The notes under the pieces were generated by a model. The model made no database searches. It was not told the origin of the DNA and saw nothing but the letters and a program-made list of their open reading frames with translations. A program made the position numbers and the translations under genes. From JBIQLO01 sp044464175 (GTDB taxonomy: Bacteria; Planctomycetota; Phycisphaerae; Tepidisphaerales; Tepidisphaeraceae), in contig JBIQLO010000028.1 of NCBI GenBank assembly GCA_044464175.1, positions 1 to 28,207 on the forward strand: 28,207 nt of DNA. Reading direction: 5' to 3'. Position 1 is the first letter of the stretch. Each line of letters begins with the position of its first letter. Of this stretch, positions 1-6,380 are shown piece after piece.

Positions 1-592
1 TCAAGTTTCCGGGCCACGCCCGCAACGCTGTCGCCGCTACCCCCTCCAGTTCCTCCTGCGTCGCGCCCCCCGCCGCCTGTACCGACATCCCCCACAACAC
101 CGTGACGATGAACTTTGCCAGCCGCCCCGCATCCACATCGCCGCCCAGATCCCCCTCGGCAATCGCCCGCTCAAAGCGCTGCCGCACCAGCATCTCCGCG
201 CCCGCCCGCCGCTTTCCCAGTTCCCTCTGAATCGCCGCCGCTCCCGGCCCTGACGCCAGCGCCCCCTGCACCAGCAGGCAGCCGTCGGCATGTTTCGGAT
301 CCATGACCATGTTGATCGCGCCGCGAAACAGCCGCTCGGCCGCCTCCTTGGCCGTCGGCGCTTCCAGCGCCTCTGGCAGATAGGAGGCCGGCCGTTGGAG
401 ATACCGATCCAATGCCTTGCGGAACAGGGCTTCCTTGTTGCCGAATGCGGCGTACAGGCTCGGCACATTGATCCCCATCGCCTCCGTCAGCGCCGCCAAC
501 GATGTTCCTTCATACCCATTCCGCCAAAACAATGTCATCGCCGCATCCAGCGCATTCTCCACGTCAAATTGTCTCGGACGCCCCTTGGCCAT
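1..592 (-). CDS. TetR/AcrR family transcriptional regulator (C-terminus cut by window edge)
   Basis: The minus-strand frame opens with ATG at 592-590 and stays open to base 2, giving at least 197 residues; the stop lies outside the window. The N-terminus (MAKGRPRQFD, then an alanine-rich helix, FWRNGYEGTSLAALTEAMGI, NVPSLYAAFGNKEALF) is a textbook TetR helix-turn-helix. The C-terminal part resembles the TetR_C domain of AcrR/YxaF-like repressors (DGCLLVQGAL, then a run ending in a W-G-M segment). TetR proteins are dimeric repressors released by a small-molecule ligand. The gene is divergent from the VOC/DUF899/DHFR-like cassette with only about 100 bp between, and that gap holds a promoter covered by an inverted repeat, so this protein probably controls the cassette and perhaps itself. 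The ligand cannot be read from sequence. Family call is certain; target is inference. Confidence 0.9.
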   Translation of the reverse strand, partial: MAKGRPRQFDVENALDAAMTLFWRNGYEGTSLAALTEAMGINVPSLYAAFGNKEALFRKALDRYLQRPASYLPEALEAPTAKEAAERLFRGAINMVMDPKHADGCLLVQGALASGPGAAAIQRELGKRRAGAEMLVRQRFERAIAEGDLGGDVDAGRLAKFIVTVLWGMSVQAAGGATQEELEGVAATALRAWPGNL

Positions 593-622
593 CAGACGCT
601 CCCGAAAAATCTCAAAAAAATC

Positions 623-651
623 TTGACACACGAGGCCGCGATTTATATATT
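623..651 (+). promoter_or_regulatory. Sigma70-type promoter of the VOC/DUF899/DHFR-like cassette
   Basis: TTGACA at 623-628 and TATATT at 646-651 are separated by exactly 17 bp, close to the ideal housekeeping promoter. The surrounding DNA is AT-rich, unlike the rest of the window. A good Shine-Dalgarno (AAGGAG, 684-689) sits 5 bp before the ATG at 695, so a transcript starting near 658 would have a leader of about 37 nt. Confidence 0.8.
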
Positions 652-673
652 TAGCACTCGTTACATAAATATA
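646..673. promoter_or_regulatory. Candidate TetR operator (inverted repeat over the -10 box)
   Basis: TATATTTA (646-653) and TAAATATA (666-673) are exact reverse complements with a 12-bp spacer. The left arm contains the -10 hexamer and the right arm lies just after the expected transcription start, so occupancy would block RNA polymerase. The motif TAGCAC also repeats at 652-657 and 672-677, 20 bp apart (two helical turns). Position between a divergent TetR gene and its neighbour is the usual operator arrangement. Assignment to this TetR is inference. Confidence 0.55.
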
Positions 674-694
674 GCACATAAATAAGGAGTTGTC

Positions 695-1117
695 ATGCAG
701 GTTCAACCTTATCTATTTTTCGATGGGCGCTGCGAAGATGCGATTGAGTTTTATCGCGGCGCATTGGGGGCTGAGGTAAAGATGCTGATGCGTTACAAGG
801 ACAGCCCGGCAGCCACAGGCCAGGGATGCCCGGACGGCACGGTCCCGCCCGGCGACAAGGTGATGCACGCCGACCTGCGCATCGGCGACGCACGGGTGCT
901 GGTCTCCGATGGGCGCTGCGAGGGAAAACCGTCCTTTCAGGGTTTTTCGCTGGCGATTACCGTCAACAGCGAGGGCGACGCCGACCGTATCTTCGGCGCA
1001 CTGGCCGAGGGAGGCAAAGTGCTGATGCCGCTGGGCAAGACGTTCTTCTCCCCCAAATTCGGCATGGTGGCCGACCGTTTCGGCGTGGGCTGGATGATTC
1101 TGGTGAGTGAGAAGTAA
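695..1117 (+). CDS. VOC-superfamily (PhnB/glyoxalase-like) protein
   Basis: A 140-residue protein beginning MQVQPYLFFDGRCEDAIEFY, the characteristic PhnB-type VOC opening (strand, then DGxxxEAIEFY helix, LGAEV). It contains MHADLRIGDARVLVSD in the middle and ends with a P-x-G-x-x-x-DRFGVGWMI stretch, the conserved closing segment of the family. VOC proteins use paired beta-alpha-beta-beta-beta modules to form a metal or ligand pocket; members include glyoxalase I, dioxygenases and antibiotic-binding proteins, so the substrate here is unknown. It is the first gene after the TetR-covered promoter and has a strong Shine-Dalgarno. Cytoplasmic, with no signal peptide. Confidence 0.88.
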   Translation: MQVQPYLFFDGRCEDAIEFYRGALGAEVKMLMRYKDSPAATGQGCPDGTVPPGDKVMHADLRIGDARVLVSDGRCEGKPSFQGFSLAITVNSEGDADRIFGALAEGGKVLMPLGKTFFSPKFGMVADRFGVGWMILVSEK

Positions 1118-1146
1118 AATTCATCAACCTTCACGAGGCAGCCACC

Positions 1147-1893
1147 ATGAGCACAAACATTCCGCATCCCCCGGTCGTTCCGCAAGACCAATGGCTTGCG
1201 CAGCGAAAGGCATTGCTGGGGCGGGAGAAGGAGCTGACGCAGCAGTACGACCGCCTCAACGCGCAGCGGCGGCGACTGCCCATGGTCAGAATTGATAAGG
1301 AATACACGTTCGACGGGCCTGGCGGCAAAAAAACGCTTCTCGACCTGTTCGACGGCCAACGCCAGTTAATTGTCTATCATTTCATGTTCGATCCGGCCTG
1401 GGAGAAGGGTTGCACCGGCTGCACGGGATTTGTGAACGCGTTGGGCGATTTATCGGTCCTGCGGCAGCGGAACACGAGTTTCGTCCTCGTCTCCCGGGCG
1501 CCGCTCCCCAAGCTCGAGGCCTACAAGACGCTGAAGGGATGGAAATTTCCCTGGTACTCCTCGTTCGGCAGTGATTTCAACTACGATTTTCATGTGACGC
1601 TGGATCCGGCCGTGGCGCCGGTTGAATACAACTACCGGACGCAGGCCGAGATCGAGGCCAAGAATGGCAAGCCGTGCAAAACCACGTCGCGCGAGCAGCC
1701 GGGCTTAAGCGTCTTTTTCCGCCTTGACGATGCGGCGTATCACACCTACTCCGCCTATGCCCGCGGCGTGGAGGGGTTGTCCGATGGCTATCGTCTTCTG
1801 GATGTCACCCCCTACGGCCGCCAGGAGGATTTTGAAGATTCGCCTGAGGGCTGGCCGCAGAAGTCGAATTTGCAATACATGGAAGTCAAATAG
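1147..1893 (+). CDS. DUF899 family thioredoxin-like protein
   Basis: A 248-residue protein with the full DUF899 architecture: an N-terminal helix (WLAQRKALLGREKELTQQYD, about 16-35), then a thioredoxin-like fold with YTFDGPGGKKTLLDLFDGQ (53-71), YHFMFDPAWEKGCTGCTGF (77-95) and a C-terminal part with SVFFRLDD and a YSAYARG-LLD-TPYGR segment. The C-T-G-C motif at 89-92 sits where thioredoxins carry CxxC and may be redox active. The biochemical function of DUF899 is not established to my knowledge. It lies 29 bp after the first VOC gene on the same strand and is almost surely cotranscribed. The start is supported by ACGAGG upstream of the ATG. Confidence 0.88.
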   Translation: MSTNIPHPPVVPQDQWLAQRKALLGREKELTQQYDRLNAQRRRLPMVRIDKEYTFDGPGGKKTLLDLFDGQRQLIVYHFMFDPAWEKGCTGCTGFVNALGDLSVLRQRNTSFVLVSRAPLPKLEAYKTLKGWKFPWYSSFGSDFNYDFHVTLDPAVAPVEYNYRTQAEIEAKNGKPCKTTSREQPGLSVFFRLDDAAYHTYSAYARGVEGLSDGYRLLDVTPYGRQEDFEDSPEGWPQKSNLQYMEVK

Positions 1894-1905
1894 AATGAGC
1901 AAAAG

Positions 1906-1920
1906 GTCCGCGAGGCGGAC
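1906..1920. repeat. Short perfect hairpin between DUF899 and DHFR-like genes
   Basis: GTCCGC (1906-1911), loop GAG, GCGGAC (1915-1920): a perfect 6-bp stem in the 44-bp gap after the DUF899 stop. No T-tract follows, so it is not an intrinsic terminator. It resembles a REP-type palindrome, or an mRNA element that tunes expression inside the operon. A similar GA-centred palindrome lies at 4706-4719. Confidence 0.5.
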
Positions 1921-1937
1921 GGTATAGAGAAAGCACA

Positions 1938-2588
1938 ATGCCCAAACTCCGCGTTCAAAGCTTCGGCGTCTCGCTCGATGGCTTCAGCGCCGGCCCTAAT
2001 CAGGATGTGAATAATCCCCTGGGCGTCGGCGGGCCCGCTTTGATGGAATGGTTTTTCCATGCGCGCTTCTGGCGCGAAATGCACGGCCAATCCGGTGGCG
2101 AAACCGGGACCGACAACCGCATTGCCGAAGAGGGTTTCGACAACATCGGCGCCTGGATTCTCGGCCGAAACATGTTCGGCCCCATTCGCGGCCCATGGCC
2201 CGATGAAAGCTGGCGGGGCTGGTGGGGCGAAGAACTACCCTATCACGTCCCCGTCTTCGTTCTCACCCATTATGCCCGTCCCGCCTTGAAGATGGCCGGC
2301 GGCACGACGTTTCATTTTGTCACCGACGGCATACATGCCGCCCTAAAGCAGGCCAAAGCCGCCGCGGGCGACCGAGATGTCCGTCTGGGCGGCGGTGTTT
2401 CAACGATCCGCCAATTTCTGCAGGCGCGCCTGGTGGATGAGTTGCATCTGGCGGTGCGTCCGGTTCTTCTGGGCGCCGGAGAACATCTCATGCACGGCCT
2501 CAACCTGCCTGCTCTGGGTTATCACTGTGAAAAATCAGTCGCCGGTGAGCGCGCCACCCATGTGTTTTTGAGCAAAGATCAAAAGTGA
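1938..2588 (+). CDS. Dihydrofolate reductase-like / RibD C-terminal domain protein
   Basis: A 216-residue protein of the DHFR-like RibD_C family (YyaP/YwjB type). It begins MPKLRVQSFGVSLDGFSAGP, the typical 'S-x-DG' strand, contains ILGRNMFGPIRGPW (about 75-88), VFVLTHYARPAL, TTFHFVTDGIHAALKQAKAAAGDRDVRLGGGVSTIRQFL (nucleotide-binding GGG segment) and VDELHLAVRPVLLGAGEHL. These match the NADPH-binding DHFR fold shared with the riboflavin reductase domain of RibD. No deaminase domain is present, so it is not RibD itself; the substrate is unknown. It is the third gene of the cassette downstream of the TetR-covered promoter and ends 13 bp before the next start. Confidence 0.87.
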   Translation: MPKLRVQSFGVSLDGFSAGPNQDVNNPLGVGGPALMEWFFHARFWREMHGQSGGETGTDNRIAEEGFDNIGAWILGRNMFGPIRGPWPDESWRGWWGEELPYHVPVFVLTHYARPALKMAGGTTFHFVTDGIHAALKQAKAAAGDRDVRLGGGVSTIRQFLQARLVDELHLAVRPVLLGAGEHLMHGLNLPALGYHCEKSVAGERATHVFLSKDQK

Positions 2589-2601
2589 AGAGGTGTATTC
2601 C

Positions 2602-3096
2602 ATGGCGACGCTTCAAAAACTAACGCCGTTTCTGTGGTTCGACCATCAAGCCGAACAGGCGGCGGCGTTCTATACGTCGATCTTTCCCAACTCGCGCATT
2701 ACGAAGATCAATCATTATGGTGAGGAGGGAAAGGAACATCACGGCCGGCCGCCCGGCTCCGTCATGGTGGTCTCCTTCGAACTGGATGGCCAGACATTTC
2801 ATGCCATGAACGGCGGGCCGAACGTCGCCTTCAACTGGTCGGTGTCGTTCATGGTCAATTGTGACACGCAGGAAGAGGTGGATTTTTACTGGGAGAAGCT
2901 CGGGCAGGGGGGCGCGCCTCAGCAGTGCGGCTGGCTGCAGGATCAGTTCGGACTCTCCTGGCAGATCACGCCACGTGTCCTGATGGAGATGGTCGGCCAT
3001 CCGAACGACCCCCGGTCCGAACGCGCCTTCGGCGCAATGTTGCAGATGAAAAAGATCGACATCGACCAACTGCAACGCGCTTACGATGGCCGATAA
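2602..3096 (+). CDS. VOC/PhnB-like protein (3-demethylubiquinone methyltransferase-like domain)
   Basis: A 164-residue protein starting MATLQKLTPFLWFDHQAEQAA, followed by AFYTSIFPNSRI, the hallmark of the PhnB-like / '3-dmu-9_3-mt' VOC subfamily. It continues with GSVMVVSFELDGQTFHAMNGGP, FNWSVSFMVNCDTQEEVDFYWEKL, GWLQDQFGLSWQITPRVL and a C-terminal AFGAMLQMKKIDIDQLQRAY. The name reflects old annotation; members are not ubiquinone methyltransferases. A GTG at 2593 would extend it by three residues, but GAAGAGG (2587-2593) is well spaced for the ATG at 2602, which I prefer. It is the last gene of the cassette and only loosely similar to the first VOC gene, so it is not a recent duplicate. Confidence 0.87.
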   Translation: MATLQKLTPFLWFDHQAEQAAAFYTSIFPNSRITKINHYGEEGKEHHGRPPGSVMVVSFELDGQTFHAMNGGPNVAFNWSVSFMVNCDTQEEVDFYWEKLGQGGAPQQCGWLQDQFGLSWQITPRVLMEMVGHPNDPRSERAFGAMLQMKKIDIDQLQRAYDGR

Positions 3097-3106
3097 TTAA
3101 ATGCAT

Positions 3107-3135
3107 ACTTTGTGCCTTTGTGACTGCGTGGTGAA
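3107..3135. repeat. Dispersed 'ctttgtgcctttgtg' type intergenic repeat
   Basis: Directly after the second VOC gene, the stretch at 3107-3135 reads as quasi-tandem CTTTGTG/CCTTTGTG/CTGCGTG units followed by GTGAA. From memory, sequences of the form CTTTGTGCCTTTGTGTCTTTGTGGTGAA occur as dispersed repeats in many environmental bacterial genomes and create spurious ORF ends on the opposite strand. Only one copy is present in this window, so repeat status rests on recall. Confidence 0.45.
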
Positions 3136-3146
3136 TTGTCTGGTCA

Positions 3147-3164
3147 GGTCCGCTTCAGCGGGCC
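3147..3164 (+). promoter_or_regulatory. Hairpin upstream of the BNR-propeller gene
   Basis: GGTCCGC (3147-3153), loop TTCA, GCGGGCC (3158-3164): a 7-bp stem with one G-T pair, ending about 20 bp before the ATG at 3184 and just before the AGGAG Shine-Dalgarno. No T-run follows. It could be a 5' mRNA stabiliser, a REP-like unit or the end of a degenerate terminator of the preceding operon. Confidence 0.35.
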
Positions 3165-3183
3165 CGGTTATTAGGAGTCTCCC

Positions 3184-4368
3184 ATGAGCAGCGTCCGTCT
3201 CCTCGTCGGCACCCGCAAAGGGGCTTTTATTCTCACCTCCGACGCCGGCCGCGAAAAATGGTCCGTCGCCGGGCCTCACTTTGGCGGGTGGGAAATTTAT
3301 CACATGAAAGGCTCCCCGGCCGACCCCAACCGCATCTATGTCTCCCAATCCAGCGGCTGGTTCGGCCAGATCATCCAGCGATCGGATGACGGCGGCAAAA
3401 CCTGGGACCAGCCCGGCACCCCCAAAGGGGAGCCGACCACCACCCCCGAGGGCTTTCCCAAGGCCGAGAGCAATAAATTCGTCTACGATACATCCCCTGA
3501 AACCGGCAAACCTCTGACCACCCACCAGTGGTACGACGGCTCGCAGCACCCCTGGGAGTTCAAGCGCGTCTGGCACCTGGAGCCGTCGCTCGCCGATCCA
3601 GACACGGTTTACGCCGGCGTGGAGGATGCCGCCATGTTCCGCACCACCGACGGCGGCAAGACCTGGCACGAGTTGCCTGCCCTCCGCGCGGCTCACGGCG
3701 AAAAATGGGCGCCCGGCGCCGGTGGTCTGGGGCTGCACACCATCCTCCTCGACCCCACCAATCCCAATCGGATGTACATCGCCATCTCCGCCGCCGGCTG
3801 CTTCCGCACCGACGATGGCGGCCAATCCTGGAAGCCGATCAACCGCGGCCTGCATTCCAATTACATCCCCGACCCCAACGCCGAAGTCGGCCACTGCGTC
3901 CACCGCATTGCCTTGCATAAATCCAAACCCGACACCCTCTACATGCAGAAGCACTGGGATGTCATGCGGACGGACGATGCCGGGGAAAACTGGCGTGAGA
4001 TCAGTGGCAATCTCCCTACCGACTTTGGCTTCCCCATCGACGTCCACGCCCACGAGTCGGAAACGGTCTACGTCGTCCCCATCAAGAGCGATTCGGAGCA
4101 TTATCCCCCCGAAGGCAAACTCCGCGTCTACCGCTCCCGTAGCGGCGGCGGCGAATGGGAACCCCTCACCAACGGCCTGCCCCAGGAAAACTGCTACGTC
4201 AACATCCTCCGCGATGCCATGTGCGTCGATTCCCTCGACGACTGCGGCATCTACTTCGGTACTACCGGCGGCCAGGTCTACTGCTCTCCCGACGGCGGCG
4301 ACCACTGGCACGCAATCGTTCGAGACCTGCCGGCTGTCCTTTCGGTGGAGGTGCAAACACTGCCATGA
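3184..4368 (+). CDS. BNR/Asp-box repeat beta-propeller protein (sialidase/VPS10-like fold)
   Basis: A 394-residue protein beginning with LLVGTRKGAF, typical of bacterial BNR-repeat 'glycosyl hydrolase' proteins. Asp boxes (S/T-x-D-x-G-x-x-W) occur at about 67-74 (SDDGGKTW), 154-161 (TTDGGKTW), 209-216 (TDDGGQSW), 263-270 (TDDAGENW), a degenerate one at 318-325 (SRSGGGEW) and 368-375 (SPDGGDHW), implying a six-bladed propeller. There is no signal peptide, so it is probably cytoplasmic, unlike true sialidases. I see no sialidase arginine triad or catalytic tyrosine pattern; enzyme function should not be assumed. Its stop codon overlaps the ATG of the MoaD-like gene (ATGA at 4365-4368), indicating translational coupling and a joint function. 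Confidence 0.85.
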   Translation: MSSVRLLVGTRKGAFILTSDAGREKWSVAGPHFGGWEIYHMKGSPADPNRIYVSQSSGWFGQIIQRSDDGGKTWDQPGTPKGEPTTTPEGFPKAESNKFVYDTSPETGKPLTTHQWYDGSQHPWEFKRVWHLEPSLADPDTVYAGVEDAAMFRTTDGGKTWHELPALRAAHGEKWAPGAGGLGLHTILLDPTNPNRMYIAISAAGCFRTDDGGQSWKPINRGLHSNYIPDPNAEVGHCVHRIALHKSKPDTLYMQKHWDVMRTDDAGENWREISGNLPTDFGFPIDVHAHESETVYVVPIKSDSEHYPPEGKLRVYRSRSGGGEWEPLTNGLPQENCYVNILRDAMCVDSLDDCGIYFGTTGGQVYCSPDGGDHWHAIVRDLPAVLSVEVQTLP

Positions 4369-4697
4369 TCCGCATCATCCTCCCCCAACATCTCCAAACT
4401 TTGGCCGGCATCCCCCGCGAGGTCGGGGTGGAAGTTGCTGCACCCGTCACCCAGGCCGGCATCCTCACGGCCTTGGAGACCCGCTACCCTACCCTCCGCG
4501 GGGCCATTCGCGACCGCATCACGCAAAAACGCCGGCCCATGATCCGGTTCTTCGCCTGCCAGGAGGACGTTTCCAACGACCCGCCCGACGCCCCTGTACC
4601 GGAGGAAGTCGCCTCGGGGACCGAACCTTTCTATATCATCGGCGCCATCGCCGGTGGCGTGGGGCCTCCGTCGAAATCATTTGTCGGCGGGCTATAA
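4365..4697 (+). CDS. MoaD/ThiS-like ubiquitin-fold protein
   Basis: A 110-residue protein whose ATG overlaps the stop of the BNR gene. It has the beta-grasp pattern of MoaD/ThiS: IRIILPQHLQTLAG (strand 1), GILTALETRYPTLRGAI (the helix region 'vleaLeerYPgLrg'), IRFFACQEDVS (strand) and EPFYIIGAIAGG (the conserved 'v.iipavaGG' end). In MoaD and ThiS the Gly-Gly is the very C-terminus and is thiocarboxylated by MoeB/ThiF. Here GG (97-98) is followed by 12 more residues that themselves end FVGGL, so the protein could not be activated without trimming, or acts differently. No E1-like or molybdopterin gene is in the window. I infer a scaffold or sulfur-carrier role with the propeller partner. Confidence 0.8.
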   Translation: MIRIILPQHLQTLAGIPREVGVEVAAPVTQAGILTALETRYPTLRGAIRDRITQKRRPMIRFFACQEDVSNDPPDAPVPEEVASGTEPFYIIGAIAGGVGPPSKSFVGGL

Positions 4698-4705
4698 TGA
4701 ATCGG

Positions 4706-4719
4706 CCTCCGAGGAGGCG
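4706..4719. repeat. Short perfect palindrome GCCTCC-GA-GGAGGC
   Basis: GCCTCC (4706-4711), GA, GGAGGC (4714-4719) lies between the MoaD-like stop and the DoxX start. The GA-centred layout resembles the hairpin at 1906-1920. There is no T-tract. The right arm contains GGAGG, a Shine-Dalgarno-like stretch, but it is about 24 bp before the DoxX ATG, too far to serve it directly. Confidence 0.45.
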
Positions 4720-4742
4720 ATTGGGTAAAAACGAAAGGATTT

Positions 4743-5198
4743 ATGAGTAACCAGGCTCCCGCTCTGCAAGACCGCTCCACCGTCGATCTCTCCTTACTGG
4801 TCATCCGGGTGATCGTCGGCGTCATCTTCGCCGCCCACGGCGCTCAAAAGCTCTTTGGCGCATTCGATGGGCTGGGATTGTCCAGAATCGTCGATAACAT
4901 GGGCTTCATTGGCTATTTCGTCAGCGTCGGCGAGTTCTTCGGGGGAGTGGGCCTGATTCTCGGATTCCTCAGCCGTTTTTCCGCCGCCTCCCTGATCGTC
5001 ATCATGATCGGCGCGATCAAAATGGTTCACGGCAAAAACGGCTTTTTTCTCAGCAACAAAGGATTTGAATACAACCTGGCCTTGATCGGGTTGCTGATAC
5101 CCGTGTTGATTGCCGGCCCCGGCCGCTTCGCCATCGGCCGATTCCTTCCGCTGCCCAAATCCAGCCGGATTCGCCGCCCCATCCTCATTCTGGAATAG
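4743..5198 (+). CDS. DoxX family membrane protein
   Basis: A 151-residue protein with four hydrophobic segments (about 16-34, 55-75, 80-96 and 113-132). The first carries LVIRVIVGVIFAAHGAQKLFGAF, the DoxX signature 'lRl.lG..f..hG.qKl', and the second FVSVGEFFGGVGLILGF, also typical. DoxX proteins are small inner-membrane proteins linked in various bacteria to thiol/redox balance, the membrane part of terminal oxidases, or sulfur metabolism; the role here is not determined. AAAGGA lies just before the ATG. It is on the same strand as the MoaD-like gene, 45 bp downstream, and may be cotranscribed. It converges with murG, with 44 bp between the stops. Confidence 0.85.
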   Translation: MSNQAPALQDRSTVDLSLLVIRVIVGVIFAAHGAQKLFGAFDGLGLSRIVDNMGFIGYFVSVGEFFGGVGLILGFLSRFSAASLIVIMIGAIKMVHGKNGFFLSNKGFEYNLALIGLLIPVLIAGPGRFAIGRFLPLPKSSRIRRPILILE

Positions 5199-5242
5199 TT
5201 CGCGTTTGAGCCGGGGATCGGGGTTAAATGCGCAGGGGCGGA

Positions 5243-6364
5243 TTAGTGCCCCCCGGCCAAGTTCACCAGCACGGCGGCAACTTTGGCTGCCGCGTCGGGG
5301 TGGGCCAGGGATCGCGCTGCCTGCGCCATCTGCTGGCGGCGTTGGGCATCGTAAAGCAAAGACTCAAGGATCGGCTTGAGCTGCGCTGCATTCTTTTTGG
5401 CGTCCCGCTGGTCATTCAGCAGCACGGCGGCCCCCGCATCGGCCAAAACCTGGGCGTTGGCGCGCTGGTGCATGTCCTTGTGAAATGGGTAGGGCATCAG
5501 GACCGAGGGCACACCACAGGCGGTCAGCTCCGCGCAGGTGCTGGCGCCGGAGCGGCTGATGGCCAGATCGGTGACCGCCCAAACATCCGCCATCGCGGGG
5601 GTGAAATCCACCACGCGGACCGGAATGGAGAAGCCGCGATACCCCTCCCGGACGGCATCCGCCAGATTCTGGCCGGCCAGATGCAGAATTTGCCATCCTT
5701 GCAGTGTCGCGCCGGCCACCGCTCCCAGGACAGCCTCATTGACGGTTTTGGCCCCCTGACTGGCGCCTGTCACCATGAGGGTGCGGAGCAGGGGGTCTAA
5801 CCCCAGTCGACCGGCCGCTGATTCGCGGCTCGGCAACGACTGAATGTCCGAGCGGATCGGACAGCCGGTGGTCTTGAGCTTTGACTGCTGGCTCTCGGGC
5901 ACATGCTGGCGCGTGGCATCGAACTGGCAGCAGACCGCCTGAACCGATTCCATCAGGTATTGGTTGGCCTTGCCGGGGATGACATCCGGGTTGAGAATGG
6001 CGGTGGGCAACCCCTTCTGGGCCGCCATTTTGACCGCAACTCCCGCCGCATATCCCCCCAAACCCAGACAAGCCAGCGGGTGCCGTTCATGCAGTACCTG
6101 CTTGATCAGGTCTTTGGTCTCCCGCCACCCCTTCCAGAACCGCAGCAGTCCGCCGATCGAGCGGCGGGGGGGGACAATGGGCTGGGGGATGAACTCAAAG
6201 CCGGTGGGCTCCAGAATCGTCCGGTCAATGGGCCGGTCGGTGCAGAGGAACAGCGGCGTGGCCTCCGGCCAGACCTGGCGCAGCGCCTCGGCCACCGCAA
6301 TGCCGGGATAAAGATGCCCGCCGGTGCCGCCGCCTGCCAGGAGGATGGTTCCATTGCCCTTCAT
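5243..6364 (-). CDS. murG: UDP-N-acetylglucosamine--N-acetylmuramyl-pentapeptide transferase MurG
   Basis: A 373-residue GT-B glycosyltransferase that makes lipid II by adding GlcNAc from UDP-GlcNAc to lipid I on the cytoplasmic face of the membrane. Visible motifs are the N-terminal glycine loop GGGTGGHLYPGIAVAEAL (11-28), LGLGGYAAG (100-108), PGKANQYL (130-137), the second glycine loop VTGASQGAKTVN (198-209) and the UDP-GlcNAc motif SRSGASTCAEL (270-280) followed by PYPF and the Q-R-A-N-A segment. Length is normal for MurG. It lies 16 bp downstream of ftsW on the same strand, the normal order inside a dcw cluster, but murC and the other genes are absent downstream. Start at 6364 has only a weak Shine-Dalgarno, consistent with coupling to ftsW. 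Confidence 0.95.
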   Translation of the reverse strand: MKGNGTILLAGGGTGGHLYPGIAVAEALRQVWPEATPLFLCTDRPIDRTILEPTGFEFIPQPIVPPRRSIGGLLRFWKGWRETKDLIKQVLHERHPLACLGLGGYAAGVAVKMAAQKGLPTAILNPDVIPGKANQYLMESVQAVCCQFDATRQHVPESQQSKLKTTGCPIRSDIQSLPSRESAAGRLGLDPLLRTLMVTGASQGAKTVNEAVLGAVAGATLQGWQILHLAGQNLADAVREGYRGFSIPVRVVDFTPAMADVWAVTDLAISRSGASTCAELTACGVPSVLMPYPFHKDMHQRANAQVLADAGAAVLLNDQRDAKKNAAQLKPILESLLYDAQRRQQMAQAARSLAHPDAAAKVAAVLVNLAGGH

Positions 6365-6380
6365 GGGTCGTGCTTATCGT

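Noticed and set aside
37..468. 143-codon minus-strand ORF inside the TetR gene
   Set aside because: Wrong frame; the adjacent frame encodes a clear TetR with helix-turn-helix from 592 to the window edge.
652..660. TTAGCACTC-like half of a CIRCE (HrcA) element upstream of the first VOC gene
   Set aside because: The second half GAGTGCTAA at 9-bp spacing is absent; the other inverted repeat there explains the site better.
3097..4356. 419-codon minus-strand ORF opposite the BNR gene
   Set aside because: Antisense to Asp-box repeats, giving regular G/V/D-rich sequence; begins inside the dispersed repeat at 3107-3135.
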